Shown: piece after piece, positions 57,073-64,000 of the stretch
How positions within the stretch are numbered: the stretch's first letter is position 1
Layout of the letters: the number at the start of each line of letters is the position of its first letter
Assembly: GCF_002737755.1 (NCBI RefSeq)
Contig: NZ_PEGH01000004.1
Coordinates: 186,001-250,000, forward strand
From: Caulobacter sp. BP25
GTDB lineage: Bacteria; Pseudomonadota; Alphaproteobacteria; Caulobacterales; Caulobacteraceae
Length of the DNA stretch: 64,000 bases
Direction of reading: 5' to 3'
The notes under the pieces: generated by a model
Databases searched by the model: none
What the model was told of the DNA's origin: nothing
The model's input: only the letters and a program-made list of their open reading frames with translations
Position numbers and translations under genes: made by a program

Positions 57073-57116
57073 AAAAAAGGGCGCGGCGGTCTTTCGACCC
57101 CGCGCCCATTCTTTTT
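57073..57116. terminator. Bidirectional terminator between flgH and dxs
   Basis: AAAAAA, then GGGCGCGG pairing with CCGCGCCC (57079-57107), then ATTCTTTTT. T-runs flank the stem on both strands, so it can end both convergent transcripts. Confidence 0.9.
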
Positions 57117-57133
57117 GACTGACTTGTAAGGCC

Positions 57134-59056
57134 TCAGGCCCGGCGCCCGGCCCCCGCCGCGCTGACATTGTCCATGCCCAGCGCCGACAGCGCGCCGCGC
57201 AAGATGCCCTCGGCGTCGAGACCGGCCTGGGCGTACATGGCGTCGGGCTTGTCCTGGTCCTGGAAGACGTCGGGCAGGCACAGGGTGCGGATCTTCAGGC
57301 CGCGATCCAGAGCGCCGTGCTGGGCCAGGGCCTGCAGCACGAAGGCGCCGAAGCCGCCCATGGAGCCCTCTTCCACGGTGACGATCGCCTCGTGCTCGCG
57401 CGCGAGACGCAGCAGGAGATCAAGGTCGAGCGGCTTGGCGAAGCGAGCGTCGCAGACGGTGGCCGACAGGCCGCGCGCGGCCAGCAGATCGGCGGCCTTG
57501 AGGCCTTCGGACAGGCGCGTGCCGAACGAGACGATGGCGACGCTGGTCCCCTCGCGGACGATACGGCCCTTGCCGATCTCCAGCGGATCGACGTTAGCCG
57601 GCATCTCCAGACCAAGACCCTCGCCGCGCGGATAGCGGAAGGCGCTGGGGCGGTCGTCGATCTCGGCGGCGGTGGCGACCATGCGGGCCAGCTCGACCTC
57701 GTCGGCGGCGGCCATCAGCACCATGCCGGGCAAAGCGCCCATGAAGCCGATGTCGAAGCTGCCGGCATGGGTGGGCCCATCGGCGCCCACGAGGCCGGCG
57801 CGGTCCATGGCGAAGCGCACCGGCAGACCCTGGATCGCCACGTCGTGGACGACCTGGTCGTAGCCGCGCTGCAGGAAGGTCGAATAGATCGCCGTGAACG
57901 GCTTCATGCCGTCGGCGGCTAGGCCCGCGGCGAAGGTCACCGCGTGCTGCTCGGCGATGCCGACGTCGAAGGTGCGATCGGGGAAGGCCTTGCCGAACAG
58001 ATCAAGGCCTGTGCCCGACGGCATGGCTGCGGTGATGGCGACGATCTTGTCGTCCTTTTCCGCCTGCTTGATCAGTTCCTGGGCGAAAACCTTGGTGTAG
58101 CTGGGCGGCCCAGCGGCGGCCTTCTGCTGCTGGCCGGTGACCACGTCGAACTTGGCCACCGCGTGCAGCTTGTCGTCCGCCCCCTCGGCTGGGGCGTAGC
58201 CCTTGCCCTTCTGGGTCACGCAGTGGACCAGGACCGGCTTGTCGGCGAAGGCCTTGGCGTTCTTCAGCACGCTGACCAGGGCGTCCATGTCATGGCCGTC
58301 GATCGGGCCGATATAGTAGAAGCCCAGCTCCTCGAAGAAGGTGCCGCCGGTGACCATGCCCCGGGCATATTCTTCGGCCTTGCGGGCCGCTTCGCGCATC
58401 GGGCTGGGCAGCTTCTCGACTACCGTCTTGCCCAGCTTGCGCACCGAGCGGTAGGCGCCGCCCGAAACGAGGTTGGCGAGATAGGCGCTCATGCCGCCCA
58501 CGGGGGGCGCAATCGACATGTCGTTGTCGTTCAGGATGACGATCAGGCGCTTGGTCGTGTCCGTCGCCGCGTTCATCGCCTCATAGGCCATGCCCGCGCC
58601 CAGCGAGCCGTCACCGATCACAGCGATGACGCTGTTGTCCTCGCCCTTGGCGTCACGCGCGGCGCAAAAGCCCAGCGCCGCCGAGATCGAGGTCGCCGCG
58701 TGGGCCGCGCCGAACGGGTCATATTGACTCTCCGCGCGCTTGGTGAAGCCAGACAGGCCCCCGCCCTGGCGCAGGGTGCGGATGCGGTCGCGCCGACCGG
58801 TCAGGATCTTGTGCGGATAGGCCTGATGGCCAACGTCCCAGATCAGAATGTCCTTGGGCGTCTCGAACACGTGGTGAAGGGCCACGGTCAGCTCGACCAC
58901 GCCCAGGCCAGCGCCCAGGTGGCCGCCCGTCACCGACACCGCGTCGATGGTCTCGGCGCGGACCTCGGCGGCCAGCTGTTTCAGTTCGCCGACGGACAGA
59001 CCTCGCGTATCGGCGGGCGAGGCGATCGAGTCGAGCAAGGGCGTTTTGGAAGGCAT
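57134..59056 (-). CDS. dxs: 1-deoxy-D-xylulose-5-phosphate synthase
   Basis: A 640-residue thiamine-diphosphate enzyme that condenses pyruvate and glyceraldehyde-3-phosphate in the MEP isoprenoid pathway. Motifs: [37 protein letters not shown] with the following ILNDNDMSI (ThDP-Mg site), and [20 protein letters not shown]. The ATG at 59056 is preferred over a TTG at 59065; the Shine-Dalgarno is weak. It follows ispA in the same operon. Confidence 0.97.
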   Translation of the reverse strand: MPSKTPLLDSIASPADTRGLSVGELKQLAAEVRAETIDAVSVTGGHLGAGLGVVELTVALHHVFETPKDILIWDVGHQAYPHKILTGRRDRIRTLRQGGGLSGFTKRAESQYDPFGAAHAATSISAALGFCAARDAKGEDNSVIAVIGDGSLGAGMAYEAMNAATDTTKRLIVILNDNDMSIAPPVGGMSAYLANLVSGGAYRSVRKLGKTVVEKLPSPMREAARKAEEYARGMVTGGTFFEELGFYYIGPIDGHDMDALVSVLKNAKAFADKPVLVHCVTQKGKGYAPAEGADDKLHAVAKFDVVTGQQQKAAAGPPSYTKVFAQELIKQAEKDDKIVAITAAMPSGTGLDLFGKAFPDRTFDVGIAEQHAVTFAAGLAADGMKPFTAIYSTFLQRGYDQVVHDVAIQGLPVRFAMDRAGLVGADGPTHAGSFDIGFMGALPGMVLMAAADEVELARMVATAAEIDDRPSAFRYPRGEGLGLEMPANVDPLEIGKGRIVREGTSVAIVSFGTRLSEGLKAADLLAARGLSATVCDARFAKPLDLDLLLRLAREHEAIVTVEEGSMGGFGAFVLQALAQHGALDRGLKIRTLCLPDVFQDQDKPDAMYAQAGLDAEGILRGALSALGMDNVSAAGAGRRA

Positions 59057-59073
59057 GTTTGACAAAAGCGCGG

Positions 59074-59973
59074 TCAGTTGCGGCGGTCCAGCACGAAATC
59101 AACGCTTTCGCGCAGATGTTCGGCCCGTTCGCCAAAGATATCGAGATGGGAACGCGTCTGCTCGGCCAAAAGCGCCACGCGCTCCTTGGCCGCATCCAGT
59201 CCCAGAAGGGTGACGTAGTTGGCCTTGCCCTTGGCGGCGTCCTTGCCGCCGGCGGCCTTGCCCAAGGTCTTTTCGTCGCCCTCGGCGTCGAGGATGTCGT
59301 CGACGATCTGGTAGGCCAGACCAAGGTCCTGGGCGAAGGCCATCAGGGCGTGGCGCTCGGCCTCCTTGGCGCGGGCGATGATCAGCGGGATCTCGAAGGC
59401 GAAGGCGATCAGGGCGCCGGTCTTCAGGCGCTGCATCCGCGCCACCGCGCCCAGGTCGTCGCGGACGCCCAGGATGTCGATCATCTGGCCGCCGACCATG
59501 CCGCGCGCGCCGGACGCGATGGCCAGCTTGCGCACCAGCTCCGAGCGGATGTGAGCGTCGTCGTGGGTGTCGGGGTGGGCCATGATCTCAAAGGCGGCCG
59601 TTTGCAGGGCGTCGCCCGCCAGGATCGCGGTCGCCTCGTCATACTGCTTGTGCACGGTCGGACGCCCGCGACGCACGTCGTCGTCGTCCATGGCCGGCAG
59701 GTCGTCATGGACCAGGCTGTAGGCGTGGATGCACTCCAGCGCGCAGGCCGCGCGCAGCACCGGCCGCTCGGCCAGGTCAAACATCTTGCCGGTTTCCAGC
59801 GCGAAGAACGGCCGCAGGCGCTTGCCGGGGCCAAGCGCGGCATAGCGCATCGCCTCGGTCAGGCGGCTTTCCGGGCCATCGGCGCGCGGCAGCAGCTCGT
59901 CAAGCGCGACGGTGACGATGTCGGCGGCCTGGACGATCCGCCTGGCCAGATCCTTGGGGGCGAGATCGTTCAA
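59074..59973 (-). CDS. ispA: Farnesyl/geranylgeranyl diphosphate synthase (polyprenyl synthetase)
   Basis: A 299-residue trans-prenyltransferase with both Asp-rich motifs: [18 protein letters not shown] (FARM) and [17 protein letters not shown] (SARM). The start is placed at a TTG (59973) because GAGGGGAG lies six bases upstream and family homology begins there. Frames upstream overlap xseB. It supplies prenyl precursors; Dxs, encoded next, feeds the pathway. Confidence 0.94.
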   Translation of the reverse strand: MNDLAPKDLARRIVQAADIVTVALDELLPRADGPESRLTEAMRYAALGPGKRLRPFFALETGKMFDLAERPVLRAACALECIHAYSLVHDDLPAMDDDDVRRGRPTVHKQYDEATAILAGDALQTAAFEIMAHPDTHDDAHIRSELVRKLAIASGARGMVGGQMIDILGVRDDLGAVARMQRLKTGALIAFAFEIPLIIARAKEAERHALMAFAQDLGLAYQIVDDILDAEGDEKTLGKAAGGKDAAKGKANYVTLLGLDAAKERVALLAEQTRSHLDIFGERAEHLRESVDFVLDRRN

Positions 59974-60010
59974 GGGCGGCTCCCCTCGCTGTTCGGCCGA
60001 ACGCCGCTCA

Positions 60011-60277
60011 TCAGTTGAACTCAGCCGCTTCGGCGGCGACGGCGCCACCAGATACGCCCCCTTGGCCCAGGACGATCTTCTCGACCTTGAGGCGCGCGGC
60101 TTCCAGCTTCTTTTCGCAGTGGGCCTTCAGGGCCGCGCCGCGTTCGTAGATGTCGATCGAACGCTCCAGCGGAGCCTGGCCCGATTCCAACTCAGCCACG
60201 ATCCGTTCCAACTGCGCCAGGGCTTCCTCGAAGCTCAAGGCGGAGATGTCGGCGGAAGGGTTCGTAGCGTCGGTCAT
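60011..60277 (-). CDS. xseB: Exodeoxyribonuclease VII small subunit
   Basis: An 88-residue protein with the whole XseB signature: [40 protein letters not shown] and [16 protein letters not shown]. It combines with XseA to degrade single-stranded DNA. The ATG at 60277 is chosen over the upstream frame. The order xseB-ispA-dxs is common in bacteria. Confidence 0.95.
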   Translation of the reverse strand: MTDATNPSADISALSFEEALAQLERIVAELESGQAPLERSIDIYERGAALKAHCEKKLEAARLKVEKIVLGQGGVSGGAVAAEAAEFN

Positions 60278-60373
60278 TGCAACTCTCAGGTGTGCGGACT
60301 TCAACCTAGTGGCCCGCAAGCTCATCGACAACGGCCTAGAGCTTGCCGCGAGTTAAGGGAAGAGGGTTTGAAC

Positions 60374-60985
60374 TCAGGCGCGGTCGAAGCGCTTGATGCT
60401 CCAATAGCCGTGGCCCTGGTCTAACAGCTTGGTCAGTCCGCGCTTCTTCAAAGCGTCGGCGATCATCCAGTTGAAGAAGCCGTGGGCCAGCACCAGCACG
60501 TTCTGGCCGGAGGCCGAAAGCTCGATCAGCAGGTCCGCGGCCTGCCCGGCGCGGGCCTCGGCCGCCTTCCGCGTCTCCTGGCCGCCGTGATTGTCGAAGA
60601 ACCACCACCAGAACCGGGCGAAGAAGCCTAGCCGCTTGGGCGACATGCGGATCCAGGTCGGCCAGGGCGGCGGCGGCAGCGGCGCCTCGATAAAGGTCGG
60701 GTCGGTGGCGAAGGCGCGCTCTCCGACCACCGCCCGCGCCGTCTCGATCGAGCGACGGCGGGTCGAGGCGATAATCACGTCGGCGTTTTTCGCCAGCTCC
60801 ACCAGGCTCGGCGGCGGAACCTGGCCGTCCTTCAGGCCGCCCTCCTCGTAGCGCGCCCACCACAGACCGTATTCGGGCGCGTTGAGGCGCACCTTGCGCG
60901 ACAAGGCCGGTTCGCCGTGGCGAGCCAGCGTGATGACGCCAGGGCGGATGACGGGAGATGCGTGGTCGGCGGGAACGTCGGCCAT
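60374..60985 (-). CDS. Histidine phosphatase family protein
   Basis: A 203-residue protein with the phosphoglycerate-mutase-like motif TLARHGEPALSRK near residue 20 and the second His in VLVLAHGFFNWMIADAL. A hydrophobic aromatic stretch (LGFFARFWWWFFDNHGG) in the middle is unusual for a soluble phosphatase and may be a membrane-contact loop. Substrate unknown. Confidence 0.85.
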   Translation of the reverse strand: MADVPADHASPVIRPGVITLARHGEPALSRKVRLNAPEYGLWWARYEEGGLKDGQVPPPSLVELAKNADVIIASTRRRSIETARAVVGERAFATDPTFIEAPLPPPPWPTWIRMSPKRLGFFARFWWWFFDNHGGQETRKAAEARAGQAADLLIELSASGQNVLVLAHGFFNWMIADALKKRGLTKLLDQGHGYWSIKRFDRA

Positions 60986-61168
60986 GTTGAAGAGAAGGCC
61001 GGCGGACCGTCCTCTCGTTCCTCCTGAAGAACACTTGTGCGCGGCGGCGGTGATCGCCCCGGCGCCCGCAGGTCGTAGCCCCCCTGGCGCGGAGACACAA
61101 CCCGCCCCCTCGGCGCCGCCGGGGCTCGCCGGCTTGAAGGCGCCCAGTCCGGCGGCTACTCAAGCGCC

Positions 61169-61684
61169 ATGACCGACACGCTCCGCCGCGCCACGATCGA
61201 AGACGCCGACACCCTGTCCAGCCTGGGCGCGCGCACCTTCGCCGAGACCTTCGCGCACCTCTATCCGCCCGAGGACCTGGAGACCTTCCTGGCCTATGCC
61301 TACGGCCTGGAGCGGACGCGGAACGACCTGGCCCATCCCGAGAAGGCCTCTTGGATCCTGGAGGACGAGGACGGCGAGGCCATCGGCTACGCCCTCGCCG
61401 GCCCCTGCGACCTGCCCCACGACGACGTGATGCCTGGCGATGGCGAGCTCAAGCGGATCTATGTGCTCAAGACCCATCAGGGCGGCGGGCGCGGCTCGCG
61501 CCTGCTGAACACCGCCCTGGAATGGCTGGAGAAGGACGGCCCTCGCCCCCTGTGGATCGGCGTCTGGTCCGAGAACTTCGGCGCGCAGCGGCTGTATGGC
61601 CGGCTGGGGTTCGAGAAGGTCGGGGAGTACCACTTCCCCGTCGGTGAGACGCAGGATCTGGAGTTCATCCTGCGGCGGGGGTGA
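61169..61684 (+). CDS. GNAT-family N-acetyltransferase
   Basis: A 171-residue protein with RRATIEDADTLSSLGARTFA at the start, LKRIYVLKTHQGGGRGSRLL (acetyl-CoA binding Q/RxxGxG/A variant) and WSENFGAQRLYGRLGFEKVG at the end. It acetylates a small molecule or peptide amine; substrate unknown. The stop lies at the edge of a palindromic repeat. Confidence 0.88.
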   Translation: MTDTLRRATIEDADTLSSLGARTFAETFAHLYPPEDLETFLAYAYGLERTRNDLAHPEKASWILEDEDGEAIGYALAGPCDLPHDDVMPGDGELKRIYVLKTHQGGGRGSRLLNTALEWLEKDGPRPLWIGVWSENFGAQRLYGRLGFEKVGEYHFPVGETQDLEFILRRG

Positions 61685-61795
61685 GCCCCTCCCCCCACCT
61701 GACCGCTTCGCGATCGTCCGCCCCCAAAGGCGGGCGGAAGGCGATCCTTCTTCCCCCTCCGGGGGAGGAGCGCGAAGCGCGGAGGGGGCAAGTTT
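61685..61795. repeat. GC-rich palindromic repeat between GNAT and VWA genes
   Basis: The stretch begins AGCCCCTCCCCCC and ends GCGCGGAGGGGGC, with inner stems CCGCCC/GGGCGG and CCCCCTCC/GGGGGAGG. It belongs to the same C-run/G-run style as the element inside the helicase gene (25464-25572). It has no coding signal. Confidence 0.6.
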
Positions 61796-61861
61796 TCCAG
61801 CTTGGTTGCGTCCGCCCTCGGAACACAGCACAATCCGAACAACCGTTCGAAAGCCGCGCCG

Positions 61862-63051
61862 ATGTTCCTTCGCTTCTTCAGAGCTCCGCCAGGCCAAGGT
61901 TCCCGTCAGCCTGCGCGAGTACCTCCTGCTGATGGAGGCGCTGGACAAGGACGTGATCGACCGCACCGTCGAGGACTTCTACTTCCTGTCGCGCGCCAGC
62001 CTGGTGAAGGACGAGAAGAACGACAATCGACAAGTTCGACAAGTTCGACCGCGTCTTCGGCCACGTCTTCAAGGGCCTGGAGACCGTCAATGAGGGCCTG
62101 ACCGCCGACATTCCCGAGGAATGGCTCAAGGCCCTGACCGAAAAGTTCCTCACCGACGAGGAAAAGGCCCAGATCGAGGCCCTGGGCGGCTTCGAGAAGC
62201 TGATGGAGACACTGCAGGAGCGCCTGCGCGAGCAGAAGAAGCGCCACGAGGGCGGAAACAAGATGATCGGCTCGGGCGGGACCTCTCCGTTCGGTAACAA
62301 CGGCTATAATCCCGAGGGCGTGCGCATCGGCCAGGACAAGAGCCGCCACGGCCGCGCGGTAAAAGTCTGGGACAAGCGCGAGTACAAGAACCTCGACGAC
62401 TCGGTCGAGCTGGGCACCCGCAACATCAAGGTCGCCCTACGCCGCCTGCGCAAGTTCGCCCGCACCGGCGCGGCCGAGGAACTGGACCTGAACGGCACGA
62501 TCAAGGGCACCGCCGAGAAGGGCTATCTGGACATCCAGCTGCGCCCCGAGCGGCGCAACGCCATCAAGGTGCTGATCTTCTTCGACATCGGCGGCTCGAT
62601 GGACGGCCACATCAAGCTCTGCGAGGAGCTGTTTTCCGCCGCCAAGACCGAGTTCAAGAACCTGGAATTCTACTACTTCCACAACTGCCTCTATGAGGCC
62701 GTCTGGAAGGACAACAAGCGTCGGCACGCCGAGAAGATTCCGACCTTCGACGTGCTCCACAAGTTCCCGGCCGACTACAAGATCATCTTCGTGGGCGACG
62801 CGACCATGAGCCCCTACGAAATCACCTATCCGGGCGGCAGCGTCGAGCACTGGAACGAGGAGCCCGGCGCGATCTGGATGCAGCGCGTCACCGACATCTA
62901 TCAGAGCTGCGTCTGGCTAAACCCGACGCCCGAGCGGCACTGGGACTACACCCAGTCGATCGGCGTGATGAAGCAGATCCTGTCTGACCGCATGTACCCG
63001 CTGACCCTGGAAGGCCTGGACAAGGCCATGCGGGAGTTGGTGCGGGGCTGA
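61862..63051 (+). pseudogene. VWA-domain (CoxE-like) protein gene broken by two apparent frameshifts
   Basis: Three frames encode consecutive parts of one protein. The ATG at 61862 reads MFLRFF; from 61881 another frame continues ELRQAKVPVSLREYLLLMEA to KDEKN; from about 62026 a third reads IDKFDKFDRVFGHVFKGLE and onward to the stop at 63051. The VWA core IKVLIFFDIGGSMDGHIKL has a DxGxS MIDAS variant. The second break lies in a stretch with a tandem AAGTTCGAC duplication. The intact protein would be about 390-400 residues. Partner MoxR-type ATPase genes are not seen nearby. Confidence 0.85.
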
Positions 63052-63136
63052 GGGCCAGCCTCCCCGATCTCAGGCTAACGGCTTGACGAAGTCGCCGCGC
63101 TGAAGCCCACTGAATCTCCCAAGGGTTGATCCAGCC

Positions 63137-63640
63137 ATGCATCCACGCCTCCTGCCCCTCGGCCTCGCCTGCGTCCTGATGGCCGCATCCCAGCCAGCCC
63201 AAGCCGAGCGTCAGCGTGGCGATGAAAGCTGGGGCCAGACCGGGGTGTCGTTCCTTCAGTACCGCACCGACGCGGTCGAGTGCGCCTATCGGGTGGGTCA
63301 GGACGCGCCGGTCGACTATCCGAAGGTCGACCTGATCTTTTCGACCAACATCGTGATGCCGGGCGCGGAGACGGACGTCGACATGCCGATGCGCGAGATG
63401 GTCGACGCCGCCTCGCCCAATCCGCAGCGCATGACGCGGCCCTGGCGCGAGATTTCCAGCCAGCTGCAGGCGCCGCTGGCCAAGTGCCTGGGTGAGCGCG
63501 GCTACAAGCGCTTTCGCCTGACGAAGGACCAGATCAAGGACCTGGGATCGCTGGCGGTCGGCTCCAAGGCAAGACAGGCCTATCTCTGGAACCTGGCGGT
63601 CAATCCTCAGGTCCAGAAGCGTCAGGCCCTGCGCCGCTAG
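63137..63640 (+). CDS. Secreted hypothetical protein
   Basis: A 167-residue protein with a signal peptide (LPLGLACVLMAASQPAQA). The mature part has two cysteines (VECAYRVG and AKCLGERGYKRFRLT), spaced as if disulfide bonded. The CLGERGYKRFRLT stretch is common in small lipoproteins and secreted proteins of alphaproteobacteria. Function unknown. Confidence 0.6.
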   Translation: MHPRLLPLGLACVLMAASQPAQAERQRGDESWGQTGVSFLQYRTDAVECAYRVGQDAPVDYPKVDLIFSTNIVMPGAETDVDMPMREMVDAASPNPQRMTRPWREISSQLQAPLAKCLGERGYKRFRLTKDQIKDLGSLAVGSKARQAYLWNLAVNPQVQKRQALRR

Positions 63641-63644
63641 CCGC

Positions 63645-64000
63645 CTAGCCGCCGAGCGGCTTCATGCAGGCGGCCTCGATCACGCTTTCGTCGAAGGCGC
63701 CGGGCTCGGGCTTGGTCCACTGACGATCCTCGAAGGCGTAGGCCGTCTCGGCGCCCTTCAGATTGTTCTCCGGATAGCGATAGACCGCCAGACTGCGGAA
63801 GGCGCGCGCCTCGCAATCGACATCCTGGACCATTCGCTCGGACATAAAGGTAAGGCCCGCCTCGGTTCTCGGCTCGCGAAACTCGTGCCGCACCCAGACC
63901 TGGCGCCAGGCTTGCCCGGGCGGGCTCTTGCCGGCCTTGGCGAAGGCGATGACCGTCCTGTCCTGCCCCACGCCCAGATAGGGCCAGCCGATGCCTTCGA
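63645..64000 (-). CDS. Hypothetical protein resembling surface-adhesin E domain, 5' end outside the window
   Basis: The minus-strand frame is open through the window edge (GIGWPYLGVGQDRTV precedes the first possible GTG at 63971), so the start is missing. The visible part has VWVRHEF, VQDVDCEARAFRSLAVYRYP and a final EAACMKPL, similar to the strand and Cys layout of the E-protein-like (surface adhesin) family. Assignment is tentative. Confidence 0.45.
   Translation of the reverse strand, partial: EGIGWPYLGVGQDRTVIAFAKAGKSPPGQAWRQVWVRHEFREPRTEAGLTFMSERMVQDVDCEARAFRSLAVYRYPENNLKGAETAYAFEDRQWTKPEPGAFDESVIEAACMKPLGG

Overview
The window reads as chromosomal DNA of a Caulobacter-type alphaproteobacterium. 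The GC content is high. It carries a podJ-like polar organiser gene, GANTC (CcrM-type) sites clustered in the promoters of podJ and the flagellar genes, TTAACCAT (CtrA-type) boxes, a sigma-54 flagellar promoter, an Entner-Doudoroff operon zwf-pgl-edd-glk beside a LacI regulator and a GH3 beta-glucosidase, and the fliL-fliM / flgFGAH / dxs-ispA-xseB neighbourhood. From memory this gene order resembles C. crescentus. I cannot name the species, and PodJ here (956 aa) differs in length from the published long form.

Layout. 0-16 kb is mixed housekeeping and accessory genes: a partial DUF429 gene, a MATE pump, small secreted proteins, VOC and ThuA proteins, a GIY-YIG/DUF2239 operon with a palindromic promoter, a TonB-dependent receptor with a glycine-rich insert, an S41 peptidase, thiC under a TPP riboswitch, and a PLP desulfhydrase / racemase pair. 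16-24.7 kb holds an ORF-free 600 bp stretch with two minus-strand terminators and a LacI-like operator, then a PL10 pectate lyase, a DinG-like Fe-S helicase and an M28 peptidase. 24.8-28.2 kb is the Lhr-like helicase and PdeM nuclease repair pair; the helicase gene carries two in-frame repeat insertions. 28.7-33.7 kb holds podJ, a small membrane protein and an MprF-like transferase. 33.9-47.6 kb is central carbon: two acyl-CoA dehydrogenases, pyk, bglX, lacI and the ED operon. 47.8-57.1 kb is flagellar: a minus-strand fliL-fliM-DUF6468-MotE-TPR operon diverging from a plus-strand flgF-flgG-flgA-flgH operon. 57.1-60.3 kb is isoprenoid synthesis (xseB-ispA-dxs). The end holds a phosphatase, a GNAT protein, a broken VWA gene and two secreted proteins.

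How genes work together. Near-identical palindromes with core TGACA-N4-TGTCA lie in front of zwf and lacI and over the -35 box of bglX, with a looser relative in front of the pectate lyase. This suggests one LacI-type circuit linking glucoside hydrolysis to the Entner-Doudoroff pathway. A 25-codon ORF with a near-perfect ribosome binding site followed by a strong intrinsic terminator sits in the bglX leader and looks like an attenuator.

Data quality. Three genes (an acyl-CoA dehydrogenase, fliL, a VWA gene) are interrupted by small indels. Two of them are explained by one missing G in a G-run, so sequencing or assembly error must be excluded before they are called mutations.
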